Below are positions 23,982 to 32,586 of a stretch of 64,000 nucleotides of DNA, in pieces. Location: the NCBI RefSeq assembly GCF_050589645.1, contig NZ_JBNGOQ010000004.1, positions 372,001 through 436,000 of the forward strand, written 5' to 3'. The notes below the pieces were generated by a model. That model saw only the letters and a program-made list of their open reading frames with translations, was not told the origin of the DNA and ran no database searches. Position 1 is the first letter of the stretch, and every line of letters starts with the position of its first letter. Origin of the DNA: JBNGOQ01 sp050589645 (GTDB lineage Bacteria > Bacteroidota > Bacteroidia > Flavobacteriales > Flavobacteriaceae). The position numbers were made by a program, and so were the translations under genes.

Positions 23982-26427
23982 TCAAATGGGAGTTTACCGC
24001 CTGCAAAAGGGTCGCGATCTCTTCACCTAGGGCATCAAAGTTGGCCTTTAGTTTGCTAGCCTCGGGCTCCTTCTCGATCAACTCCAAGCGTTCCAGGATA
24101 ACAACACTACCCGTAGCTTTGAGCTGACGGAACATGGGCAACATCCTATGTGCCGTTTGGTTGATCTGTGCATAGTTATTTGTGGAAACCCCTGCTTTCA
24201 AAAGCTTCATGTTTTTACGGGTATCGGCCCTAAAGGTATACAGCACCTCATTGATCGCTTCCTCCTGATCACCCAGAAAGGAATGGAGTACCTCCAAGCT
24301 AAATAGGGAAGATCTAGTTGTGTTTGGAGAGGATGCGGGAACCATTTGCGAAGGTTCCGTTATCGTTTGAGGGAATAGTTGGCCCAGTAACTGCATGAGC
24401 TGGTTTTTGGAAAAAGGTTTGGACAGTACTGCGGCAAAACCTGCCTGTTCATATACTTCCTGTTTCAGGTCCTTTCTTCCGGTCATGGCTATGATCGGCT
24501 GATCTATGTAATGTGGATAGGCCGTGGAACGCAATTTTTCAAGGACTTCAAATCCGTTGATAAAGGGCATTTGGATATCGGTCAGTACCAAGTCGTAAGT
24601 GAGATCCGGGCCGCGGCCTATATCCTTAAAATCGTTAAAAACATGCGCCTTGATCCCTGCGTTATGGCAAACGTCCTCCAACAGTTCCAACATGGCCCTG
24701 TCATCGTCCAAAATGAGTATACTAAGCCCAGCGACCGAAAGTTGCGCTGCCTTTTTTTGCGTTTCCGGAGGGCTTGTTGAACGTTCCAAAGGAAGCTGTA
24801 GACTAAAGGTGCTGCCTTTGTCTCCCTGGCTTTCGAGACGGATCGACCCGCCTAAAAGATCGGCCAGTTTTTTGGAAATCGTGAGACCAAGACCATAGCC
24901 CCCGTATTTTTTTTCGGTACTCTCTTCCGCTTGGGTGAATTCCTTGAAAATAAGTTCCTGTTTTTCCTTTTTGATCCCTATTCCACTATCGGTTACCGTA
25001 ATTACCGCGGTATAGATATCATTGTCCTTGCGAAGTATGCGGGCACTTATCTTAATGAACCCTTCCTGTGTAAATTTATAGGCATTATCGATAAGGTTGG
25101 TAAGTATTTGACGAATTCTAAAGGGATCCGATAATACCGTTTCTTCCAAGCGTTGGTCTATGTCCAGTTCCAATGTTACATTTTTTTTGTGATAGAGCTC
25201 CTTGAGATGTTCCGAAGTTTCCCGAATCACATACGCCAGAACAAAGGGAATCCTTTCAATGGTTATCTTGTCGGCCTCCAACTTGGAAAAATCCAGAAGG
25301 TCGTTTACCAAGCTGTTCACATAGCTCGAGGCCGATTTTACATTCCTTAAATAACCCACCTGTTTTCCTGTGAGCCCGGTATTCTCCATCAATTCGGAAT
25401 AGCCCGAAATAGTGTTCAATGGGGTGCGCAGGTCATGGCTTACCGTGGAAATTAACCGCTCCCTGCTTTTTAGGAGGGACTCGGAATACTTTTTTTCCAT
25501 TTCCAGTTTTTGCCGGTAGGTCTGCACCCGCCAAAAGTCTCGCGTAATCAAAAACGTAAAGATCCCTACCACAATAAATCCCATAAGGGCGGCAAAACCG
25601 GCCAGGCGAATACTTCGCTTGAGCGCGGATTGTTTTTTGAGGTTGTCATTGTAGGACCTGATCATGATTTCCCGCTCAAAGGCCGAAATAATACCGCGCA
25701 ATTGACGGGAAAGCTCCAGGTCGTTTCTGTTCAGCTCCATTTCCTTCCTGGCCAGTGATCTTTGCGTCTCGGTATCGATCTGTTTGGCCCGATCAAGGAT
25801 TAGCTTGGAAGCGGTAAGGACAGAGTCTAACTGCTTTGAGTTGGACATCCCAGAGGTGCTTTCGGGGATGTTTTCGTTTAAATAGGCCACCCAATCCTCC
25901 AGGATCTTTCGTTTGTACGGTTCCAATTTCTCGGGATTTTGGTTGAAATTTTCAACGGTCAGTTTCCCAAAGGAAGCTTCCATTTTACCCAACTCTTCCA
26001 AGGCATCGTCAATGGAACTGTTTGAAGCGCTTTTCATCTTCAACCTTCGGAGTTGGTTGCTATTGCTCACCTTCTCCTTCAACAAGACCTGTACACTATC
26101 CAATAGGTTTTTCTGATGATTACTCTCGGTAAGTGCCTTTAAAAGGTCTATTTCCAATAGCACCGAATCAATTTTTTGGGAATAGGCATCAAAGTTTTTC
26201 CTGGTTCTGGTCTGAAGCGCCATTTTGGATAGGCTCTCGGCCTCGTGAAGTTCCGTGAGCAAAGATCCGGCCCGCAACAGTTTAATATCGTTTTCTTCGG
26301 CGGTCTCGGAGGAGAGAAAGACCCGTATTTCAGATAATATAAAATAACCTGCAACCAATGCCAAGCACCCCAGGATCAGGTAGCTGAACATTATTTTTAG
26401 CGTGAATTTGTTTTTGGATCCGTTCAT
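23956..26427 (-). CDS. Hybrid sensor histidine kinase with receiver and HPt domains
   Basis: 823 residues. TM1 is near residues 12-32, followed by about 240 residues of helical periplasmic sensor, TM2 near 274-294, HisKA with phospho-acceptor His331 (ISTVSHDLRTPLN), HATPase (TDSGIGIKKEKQELIFKEF, GLGLTISKKLADLLGG), a receiver (VLTDIQMPF), and a C-terminal HPt with INQTAHRMLPMF. The receiver and HPt imply a His-Asp-His relay before the final regulator. Convergent overlap with the sigma-54 regulator suggests that is the output, but this is inference. Confidence 0.93.
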   Translation of the reverse strand: MNGSKNKFTLKIMFSYLILGCLALVAGYFILSEIRVFLSSETAEENDIKLLRAGSLLTELHEAESLSKMALQTRTRKNFDAYSQKIDSVLLEIDLLKALTESNHQKNLLDSVQVLLKEKVSNSNQLRRLKMKSASNSSIDDALEELGKMEASFGKLTVENFNQNPEKLEPYKRKILEDWVAYLNENIPESTSGMSNSKQLDSVLTASKLILDRAKQIDTETQRSLARKEMELNRNDLELSRQLRGIISAFEREIMIRSYNDNLKKQSALKRSIRLAGFAALMGFIVVGIFTFLITRDFWRVQTYRQKLEMEKKYSESLLKSRERLISTVSHDLRTPLNTISGYSELMENTGLTGKQVGYLRNVKSASSYVNSLVNDLLDFSKLEADKITIERIPFVLAYVIRETSEHLKELYHKKNVTLELDIDQRLEETVLSDPFRIRQILTNLIDNAYKFTQEGFIKISARILRKDNDIYTAVITVTDSGIGIKKEKQELIFKEFTQAEESTEKKYGGYGLGLTISKKLADLLGGSIRLESQGDKGSTFSLQLPLERSTSPPETQKKAAQLSVAGLSILILDDDRAMLELLEDVCHNAGIKAHVFNDFKDIGRGPDLTYDLVLTDIQMPFINGFEVLEKLRSTAYPHYIDQPIIAMTGRKDLKQEVYEQAGFAAVLSKPFSKNQLMQLLGQLFPQTITEPSQMVPASSPNTTRSSLFSLEVLHSFLGDQEEAINEVLYTFRADTRKNMKLLKAGVSTNNYAQINQTAHRMLPMFRQLKATGSVVILERLELIEKEPEASKLKANFDALGEEIATLLQAVNSHLTKSPSYSG

Positions 26428-26540
26428 CTTGCTGTTTGGGGAACAAAGGACATACAGTATTTACGTAAGCGGCCCTTGGAAGGTTTATACCTAAAGGTTA
26501 ATTGTTGGCCCTTTTGTTATGAAATGTCAGAACCCAAAGC

Positions 26541-26548
26541 TATCTTTG
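26541..26548 (+). promoter_or_regulatory. -7 box upstream of TPP riboswitch
   Basis: TATCTTTG fits the TAnnTTTG consensus; TTG at 26514-26516 is 24 bases upstream, slightly long. It would start the riboswitch transcript about 5-10 bases later. Confidence 0.6.
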
Positions 26549-26552
26549 TGGT

Positions 26553-26639
26553 ATCTCAAAGGGGTGCTCATCCGGACAATGACCGGAATGGGCTGAGATT
26601 ATACCCAATGAACCTGGGCAGGTAATGCTGCCAAGGGAT
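26553..26639 (+). promoter_or_regulatory. TPP riboswitch (THI element)
   Basis: The conserved thi-box series is present: GGGGTGC, a hairpin with CCGG arms, GGGCTGAGAT, ATACCCAATGAACCTG, GGTAATGCTGCCAAGGGAT. P1 pairs ATCTC (26553-26557) with GGGAT (26635-26639). A TGGCC/GGCCA hairpin (26639-26652) directly follows and shares a base with P1, so it may be part of the expression platform. It should repress the downstream receptor when thiamine pyrophosphate is abundant. Confidence 0.93.
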
Positions 26640-26740
26640 GGCCACAAGGCCACAATTTGGAATTTTCAAGGTTTCGGAAGAAACAAAAATCAAGTTAAAC
26701 CAGAATAATAGCCCCTTTTATTCGTAGAAATTTTTTACGG

Positions 26741-28900
26741 ATGAAAACTATATTCACAACTTTGGCCTGCTCAGGGCTGACCATGGGCGCCATGGCCCAA
26801 GAAAGTCCCACGGATTCACTGATGGGCAAAAAAATTGTACTGGACGAGGTGTTGGTTCAGGCGGTAAGGGTAACCAAACAAATGCCGGTTACCTTCTCCA
26901 ATCTGGATAGGACGGAGATAGCACCTAGGAATTTGGGCCAGGACATCCCTGTATTAATGAACTTTTTACCTTCCGTGGTTACCACTTCCGATGCGGGAGC
27001 GGGTGTGGGCTACACGGGCATACGGGTGCGAGGCAGTGATGCCACACGGGTAAACGTGACCATCAACGGGATTCCCTATAATGATGCCGAATCGCACGGT
27101 ACCTTTTGGGTAAATATGCCCGATTTTGCGTCCTCCACGGAAAGTTTGCAGTTGCAGCGTGGGGTTGGTACCTCTACCAATGGGGCGGGCGCTTTTGGAG
27201 CCAGTCTTAACCTATTGACCGATGCAGTTTCTGAAGACGGCTATGGAAAAATTTCCTCTTCCATAGGCAGCTTTAACACCCTTAGGAACAATATAAAGTT
27301 CAGTACGGGCCTGTTGACCGATCATATCGAAATTTCGGGCCGTTTATCACGGATTACTTCTGACGGATATATAGATCGTGCTTCTTCCGAACTGGATTCC
27401 TATTTTTTGCAGGGGGCCTATCGTGATGACAATACCCTGATAAAGGCCTTGTTGTTCGGCGGACATGAAATAACGTACCAGTCCTGGTTTGGGATCGATG
27501 CTGCCACCTTGGCAACGGATAGGACCTTTAATCCTGCCGGACTATATACCGATGAAAACGGAAATACCCGATTTCATGAAAATCAGGTAGACAATTATAA
27601 ACAGGACCATGCGCAACTGCTCTGGAACGAACAAATATCGGATACCTGGAGCAGCAACATTGCCTTGCACTACACCAGGGGCAGGGGCTTCTTCGAGGAG
27701 TTTAGGGAAGACGACGATTTTGACACCTATGGCATAACGCCAATAACGGTGGACGGTACGCTTGTAAATACAACCGATATTATTCGTAGACGCTGGTTGG
27801 ATAACGATTTTTATGGCACCGTATTTTCCGCGAATTACAAGAAAGGCAAGGTAGACCTAATCCTCGGTGGAGGATGGAACAACTATAAAGGGGATCATTT
27901 TGGGGAGGTTATTTGGGCCCGTTTTGCCAACAATGTCAATAGCAGGGATAGGTATTATGAGGACAACTCCACCAAGACCGACCTTAATCTTTTCGCCAAA
28001 GCCAATTACAAGTTGAACGATACATGGAGCCTCTATGGAGATCTACAGTATAGAACGGTAACCTACGAGGCAAACGGAGCGGATACGGGATTGGTAGACG
28101 ACACCTTCAATTTCTTCAATCCCAAGGCCGGGATTACCTATGATTTGGACCCCAACAACAATTTTTATTTTTCCTATGCCGTGGCCCATCGCGAACCCAA
28201 CAGGAACGATTATGAAAACGGGAGCCCCAGGCAGGAGCGATTAAATGATTTTGAACTGGGCTGGCGGTATGTCTCACCTCGTATACAATTGAATGCCAAC
28301 CTGTATTACATGGATTACAAAGACCAATTGATATTAACCGGCAATATTAACGATGTAGGGGCCTATATTAGAGCCAACGTGGCCGACAGCTATCGTGCGG
28401 GACTGGAATTGGACGCCAGTATACAGTTTTCGGACAAATTTTCCATGAGGCCAAATTTGGCCCTGAGCAGCAATAAAATAAAGGATTTTGTTCTTGTGCG
28501 GGATGGGGTTACTACGAATTTGGGAGATACCAACATTGCCTTTTCACCCTCCATAATTGCTGGAAATGTCATTTCTTATGCACCTTTGAACGATTTTGAA
28601 CTGGCTTTGTATTCCAAACTTGTCGGGGATCAATATTTGAGCAATACCGATACAGAGGCGTCCATGTTGGAGGGCTATTTTACGACCGATTTTAATATCA
28701 CCTATGAAATTAGGACGAGACGTATTTTCAAGTCCGTTGTCCTATCCGGATTGGTAAACAATATTTTTGATGAACGATATGTGTCCAATGGATACACCTT
28801 CCTGGACAATTTTTCCACCCCTGGAAATTCGTTTGAGGTTCAAGGCTTTTATCCACAGGCAGGCACCAACTTTCTCCTAGGGGCCAGCTTCAATTTTTAG
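26741..28900 (+). CDS. TonB-dependent receptor under TPP riboswitch control (thiamine uptake)
   Basis: 719 residues. A signal peptide (MKTIFTTLACSGLTMGAMAQ) is followed by a plug domain (KKIVLDEVLVQAVRVTKQMPVTFSNL, later VRVRGSD-like TGIRVRGSDATRVN) and a beta-barrel ending in the aromatic F at SFNF. The roughly 190-base leader contains the TPP riboswitch, so the ligand is very probably thiamine or a thiamine precursor. It fits the Bacteroidota omr1-type receptor of comparative genomics. PnuT-like and NadR-like genes lie at 18.7-20.1 kb, on the other side of the sensor genes. Confidence 0.93.
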   Translation: MKTIFTTLACSGLTMGAMAQESPTDSLMGKKIVLDEVLVQAVRVTKQMPVTFSNLDRTEIAPRNLGQDIPVLMNFLPSVVTTSDAGAGVGYTGIRVRGSDATRVNVTINGIPYNDAESHGTFWVNMPDFASSTESLQLQRGVGTSTNGAGAFGASLNLLTDAVSEDGYGKISSSIGSFNTLRNNIKFSTGLLTDHIEISGRLSRITSDGYIDRASSELDSYFLQGAYRDDNTLIKALLFGGHEITYQSWFGIDAATLATDRTFNPAGLYTDENGNTRFHENQVDNYKQDHAQLLWNEQISDTWSSNIALHYTRGRGFFEEFREDDDFDTYGITPITVDGTLVNTTDIIRRRWLDNDFYGTVFSANYKKGKVDLILGGGWNNYKGDHFGEVIWARFANNVNSRDRYYEDNSTKTDLNLFAKANYKLNDTWSLYGDLQYRTVTYEANGADTGLVDDTFNFFNPKAGITYDLDPNNNFYFSYAVAHREPNRNDYENGSPRQERLNDFELGWRYVSPRIQLNANLYYMDYKDQLILTGNINDVGAYIRANVADSYRAGLELDASIQFSDKFSMRPNLALSSNKIKDFVLVRDGVTTNLGDTNIAFSPSIIAGNVISYAPLNDFELALYSKLVGDQYLSNTDTEASMLEGYFTTDFNITYEIRTRRIFKSVVLSGLVNNIFDERYVSNGYTFLDNFSTPGNSFEVQGFYPQAGTNFLLGASFNF

Positions 28901-28965
28901 GACCATTACTTAGGAAATCCAGAGCGGTGCCGTACCTTTAAGCTAAGACACATAGGGATCCAAGA

Positions 28966-29745
28966 ATGGGCTTTTACGATTTATCAAAGGAAGCGCGGGC
29001 AATACTGGTGGAGGAAATTCATCAAGCTATTGCCCGCAATATCGCGGAAGGGGAAACCCCCGCGATCCTGAGTTATTTTTCCAACGAGGATACCTATATC
29101 CGAAAAGCAGGCTATCTCGCCATGGGTAGGATATACATGGCCCAGGAGGATCAACGGGAAAACATCAAGGCGCAACTGCTTAAGTTGTTGAAATCCCATA
29201 ACGAAAAGGTACGGCAAACCACAATCAATGCGGCTGGCGAAATAGGAAAGTACCATTTTGAGGCAGTATCCATTTTTTTTGACAAAGGCCTTTTTGATCC
29301 ACATCATTCCGTTAGGAACGCGGTTATTGGTTCCCTAAAGAAAATGGGCCAAAAAAATCCGGGACCTACCTTGGCATGGGCCAAGGGTTACCTAAATCAT
29401 CCGGACAAGGAAATCCGACGGGAAGTTTGCCATGGAATCGAACTAAGGGGAAGAACGCACCCGCAGGATGTATTGCCCTTATTGGAGGTTCTGCAAGATG
29501 ATGCCACCGCGAGGGTGAAAAATACACTGGTTCACGTCTTAGGACAGATTTCCTATAAAAAAGGCTGTTTGGAAACGGTGATAAGGACGTTGGCAGCTTG
29601 GGAGAACAAGGAACTGGTGGCCAAGGCCATAGACGAGATTGTGGATGTGCACCACAGGTATAAAAATTTTTCAGCGCTTACGCAGCAGCAGGCCATAAGG
29701 TACATTGATGAAAATTATTGGAAAGAACACCAAGGGACCAACTAA
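28966..29745 (+). CDS. HEAT-repeat protein
   Basis: 259 residues built of about six alpha-helical HEAT-like repeats, e.g. ILSYFSNEDTYIRKAGYLAMGRIY, LLKLLKSHNEKVRQTTINAAGEIG, IFFDKGLFDPHHSVRNAVIGSLKKMG and YLNHPDKEIRREVCHGIELRG. It resembles DNA alkylation-repair-like HEAT proteins but has no clear active-site residues; the repeats could also serve as a protein-binding scaffold. It lies 65 bases after the thiamine receptor and could be co-transcribed with it, though no family link to thiamine is known to me. Confidence 0.82.
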   Translation: MGFYDLSKEARAILVEEIHQAIARNIAEGETPAILSYFSNEDTYIRKAGYLAMGRIYMAQEDQRENIKAQLLKLLKSHNEKVRQTTINAAGEIGKYHFEAVSIFFDKGLFDPHHSVRNAVIGSLKKMGQKNPGPTLAWAKGYLNHPDKEIRREVCHGIELRGRTHPQDVLPLLEVLQDDATARVKNTLVHVLGQISYKKGCLETVIRTLAAWENKELVAKAIDEIVDVHHRYKNFSALTQQQAIRYIDENYWKEHQGTN

Positions 29746-29757
29746 GGGTTTTCCTGC

Positions 29758-30744
29758 CTACCACAGATGATGTACATGGGGTTTTATGAGGGTGGTGTAT
29801 ATCTCCTCCACAAGCTTGCGTTCTTCCGTTCCTAAGGAAGGTAGAACAGAAGCGGAGCAATTGGACAGCAGGTGTTCGGGTTTGGAGGCCCCTGGAATAA
29901 TGCAGCCCACCTCGGGAAAATCCAAGATCCAACGTAGGGCGAGCGGCGCCAAATTGGTGTGGCCCGGAAAGACCGATTTAAGCCTGCGTACCGCTTCGAG
30001 ACCTATTTCATAGGGGACACCCGAAAAGGTCTCTCCCTTGTCGAACCCAGCACCATCCCGATTAAAAAAGCGATGATCTTCCTTTCCGAATACGGTATCG
30101 GCGGTAAATTTCCCTGTTAAAAGCCCGCTGGCCAAGGGCACACGTACCAGAATGCCAATATCCTTCTTTTTGGCCTGTTCAAAAAAGAGTTCCATGGGCC
30201 GTTGCCGGAACATATTGAAAATAATCTGAACGGTGCTTACGTTGGGATATTCGATGCCCTTAAGGGCTTCCTCCACCTTTTCCACGCTAATGCCCAGGCT
30301 TTTGATCTTGCCTTCGTCCTTCAAACGATCAAAGAGTTCAAAAATCTCCGGCCGGTAGTACACTTCGGTAGGGGGGCAGTGCAGTTGGATCAGGTCCAGA
30401 CATTCCAGTCCTGTATTCCTTAAACTGGCCTCCACATAGGAACGCAATACCTTTGGCGTATAATTCTCATTGATGTGCGGATTGATTTGTCGCCCGCATT
30501 TGGTCGCAACGTATACCTGTTCAGATCGCGAGCGGACCACCCTACCTACCGCGGCCTCACTTGCGCCGGCTTCGTAAACATCGGCCGTATCCATAAAGTT
30601 AATACCTTGGTCTATGGCCTCATTAATAGTTTTTTCGGCTAAAGTGTCGTCAAAACCGGAGCCCCAGGTGCCGCCTACTTGCCAAGTGCCCAAGGAGATT
30701 TCGGAGACCTCAAAATTGGTTTTCCCCAAACGTCTGTACTGCAT
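29758..30744 (-). CDS. Aldo/keto reductase
   Basis: 328 residues with the AKR catalytic tetrad: Asp52 and Tyr57 (MDTADVYEAG), Lys in VATKCG and His in LIQLHCPP. A NADPH-binding segment follows near PLALRWILDFPEVGCIIPGASKPEHLLSN. AKRs reduce carbonyls; the substrate cannot be read. It converges with the HEAT-repeat gene with a 12-base gap. Confidence 0.95.
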   Translation of the reverse strand: MQYRRLGKTNFEVSEISLGTWQVGGTWGSGFDDTLAEKTINEAIDQGINFMDTADVYEAGASEAAVGRVVRSRSEQVYVATKCGRQINPHINENYTPKVLRSYVEASLRNTGLECLDLIQLHCPPTEVYYRPEIFELFDRLKDEGKIKSLGISVEKVEEALKGIEYPNVSTVQIIFNMFRQRPMELFFEQAKKKDIGILVRVPLASGLLTGKFTADTVFGKEDHRFFNRDGAGFDKGETFSGVPYEIGLEAVRRLKSVFPGHTNLAPLALRWILDFPEVGCIIPGASKPEHLLSNCSASVLPSLGTEERKLVEEIYTTLIKPHVHHLW

Positions 30745-30747
30745 GGT

Positions 30748-31185
30748 TTAATTGGATATGGTTACTACATTGCCACTAAAGGTAGCCCGATATTCCAACA
30801 TATCATAAAAGCGCTCACCCGTATCGGGCCGGTTGAGAAACTGACCGGTAAAAAGGCTGTACTCGTAATCCTCGCAAGGACATATCGCCGTTTGTCCGTT
30901 GAGTTCCGTGGTAGAACAGGAATTAGGGGCATGGTTGGGGCAGCTCGCTTCAAAAACCCTGAATTGGTTGAAGCCCGTATTGATTACAAAGGCCCCTCGG
31001 GTGCCCACACCGGCGTTGTTCACATAAACGGCATTGCCCGTATTGGTCAAAGGGCTGTACAAGGGAAGGTTCAGATTAAGGTCAAATCGGAAACCAATTT
31101 CCTGCAGAAAAGGGTTTCTATTGGATCTACCGCTATCACAGGAAAGTATCAAAATCCCTAAAAAAAAGCCCCATATCAATCTCAT
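30748..31185 (-). CDS. Rieske-like lipoprotein with degenerate cluster ligands
   Basis: 145 residues from the start at 31185 (MRLIWGFFLGILILSC), a lipoprotein signal with Cys16 as anchor. The Rieske-like core reads ASCPNHAPNSC (Cys82, His85) and AICPCEDYEYSLFTGQ (Cys102), but the canonical CxH and CxxH pairs are altered: the first is CxxH and the second lacks its His (Glu105 instead). A [2Fe-2S] cluster is therefore doubtful. Its neighbour greA is divergent. I recall similar proteins in other flavobacteria, so the change may be family-wide. Confidence 0.8.
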   Translation of the reverse strand: MRLIWGFFLGILILSCDSGRSNRNPFLQEIGFRFDLNLNLPLYSPLTNTGNAVYVNNAGVGTRGAFVINTGFNQFRVFEASCPNHAPNSCSTTELNGQTAICPCEDYEYSLFTGQFLNRPDTGERFYDMLEYRATFSGNVVTISN

Positions 31186-31235
31186 ATCGTGATGTGCATT
31201 TTGGAAAACCTGAACAAAATTGAGCAAAAAATATG

Positions 31236-31243
31236 TATATTTG
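31236..31243 (+). promoter_or_regulatory. -7 box for greA
   Basis: TATATTTG matches TAnnTTTG, followed by about 50 bases of leader to the ATG. A TTG at 31220-31222 is only 13 bases upstream, so the -33 is uncertain. Confidence 0.55.
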
Positions 31244-31296
31244 CGTTAAATCCTCTCTAAAAAAGGGGATTTTCCTATTTATTAAACGATGACGAT

Positions 31297-31773
31297 ATGA
31301 GTAACGTATCTTATTACACGGAGGAAGGATTAAAAAAATTACGGGAAGAACTAAATCAACTGAAGGATGTTGAACGCCCCAAGGCTTCACAGGCCATTGC
31401 GGAGGCAAGGGACAAGGGAGATTTGTCCGAGAATGCGGAGTATGATGCAGCCAAGGAAGCCCAAGGACTTTTGGAACTAAAAATAGCCAAATTGGAGGAA
31501 ACCCTGGCCAATGCCAGATTGATAGACGAGTCTCAACTGGACACCAGCAAGGTCTTGGTCCTGTCTACGGTAAAGCTTAAGAATCGGAAGAATGGCATGG
31601 AAATGTCCTATACACTTGTGGCCGAAAGCGAAGCGGACCTGAAATCCGGTAAAATCTCGGTAACTTCCCCCATCGGAAAAGGACTGTTGGGAAAAGAGGT
31701 AGGTGATGTGGCGGAAATTGTGGTTCCCAACGGCACTCTAAAATTTGATATTTTGGAGATTACGAGGGAATAA
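31297..31773 (+). CDS. greA: Transcription elongation factor GreA
   Basis: 158 residues of the standard length. The N-terminal coiled coil (EEGLKKLREELNQLKDVERPK and ARDKGDLSENAEYDAAKEAQ) carries the acidic tip Asp-Leu-Ser-Glu-Asn, and the C-terminal domain ends near SPIGKGLLGKEVGDVAEIVVPNG. GreA stimulates cleavage of backtracked RNA by RNA polymerase. A terminator follows at 31794-31826. Confidence 0.97.
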   Translation: MSNVSYYTEEGLKKLREELNQLKDVERPKASQAIAEARDKGDLSENAEYDAAKEAQGLLELKIAKLEETLANARLIDESQLDTSKVLVLSTVKLKNRKNGMEMSYTLVAESEADLKSGKISVTSPIGKGLLGKEVGDVAEIVVPNGTLKFDILEITRE

Positions 31774-31793
31774 AGGCATAAATCTTTATATTT

Positions 31794-31826
31794 AATCCCA
31801 TCAAGCCTTTGATGGGATTTTTTATT
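31794..31826 (+). terminator. Terminator after greA
   Basis: Perfect 11-bp arms AATCCCATCAA (31794-31804) and TTGATGGGATT (31809-31819), loop GCCT, then TTTTTATTTT. Confidence 0.88.
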
Positions 31827-31848
31827 TTAATCCGTAATTCATGCAGTA

Positions 31849-32241
31849 ATGTCAAGCATCTTTACCAAAATCATCAACGGGGACATCCCGTGCTATAAAA
31901 TTGCCGAGGATGCCGATTTTTTCGCTTTTTTGGATATTAACCCAAATGCCGAGGGACATACGCTTTGCGTCCCCAAAAAGGAAGTAGATAGAATTATGGA
32001 CCTCGACGAGGCTACCTATATGGGGCTGATGGCCTTTTCCAGAAAGGTAGGCAGGGCCATTGAAAAGGCGGTGGACTGCAAACGTGTGGGACTAACCGTC
32101 ATTGGGCTGGAGGTACCCCATGTACATGTGCACTTAATTCCTCTTCACGGGATGGAAAATGCCACTTTTCAGCACAAGGTCTCGCTTAGCCCGGAACAAT
32201 TTGTGGAAGTGGCCGGGAAAATCAGGGCAGAGATCAAATGA
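31849..32241 (+). CDS. HIT family protein (histidine-triad nucleotide-binding)
   Basis: 130 residues with the HIT motif HVHVHLIPL near residue 87, where the triad histidines bind and cleave phosphoramide or nucleoside-phosphate substrates. The N-terminus FTKIINGDIPCYKIAEDADF is typical of the Hint group. It overlaps the convergent zinc-ribbon gene by 8 bases. Probable cytoplasmic purine-nucleotide hydrolase; no operon partner. Confidence 0.94.
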   Translation: MSSIFTKIINGDIPCYKIAEDADFFAFLDINPNAEGHTLCVPKKEVDRIMDLDEATYMGLMAFSRKVGRAIEKAVDCKRVGLTVIGLEVPHVHVHLIPLHGMENATFQHKVSLSPEQFVEVAGKIRAEIK

Positions 32242-32584
32242 TTCCTTCAGTATAGAGATAGGCACCCGTCCCCACTAATGCAACGAGCAACAGTAAGGTA
32301 ATGTAGAACAAAGGGGTAAATCGCAAGCTCGATTTTTCAGGACGCACCATTTTTTGAAAATAATCAAAAACGCGTTCAATGTCCGGGGTCCATTTTATGG
32401 GGTAAATGGAAGATCCACATTTTTTGCAGGTAATCTCGTTACTTACTACGCCCGTTGTCCTATGGAACCATCTTCCATAGATGTGTTTCTGATAAAAGGT
32501 TAGACGAAGTCCCTGATTAAAACACTCGGGGCAGTTGTTGGTGAGTTCTGCCTCTTTTAGCACTTCCTGTTTTTCCTTTGCCAT
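32234..32584 (-). CDS. Zinc-ribbon membrane protein of unknown function
   Basis: 116 residues. CPEC near residue 19 and CKKC near residue 55 form a four-cysteine zinc ribbon facing the cytoplasm. A TM helix near residues 92-111 (LFYITLLLLVALVGTGAYLY) anchors the C-terminus. It starts 2 bases after the histidine kinase stop on the same strand and is probably co-transcribed with it. No named family is recognised. Confidence 0.8.
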   Translation of the reverse strand: MAKEKQEVLKEAELTNNCPECFNQGLRLTFYQKHIYGRWFHRTTGVVSNEITCKKCGSSIYPIKWTPDIERVFDYFQKMVRPEKSSLRFTPLFYITLLLLVALVGTGAYLYTEGII

Positions 32585-32586
32585 AA

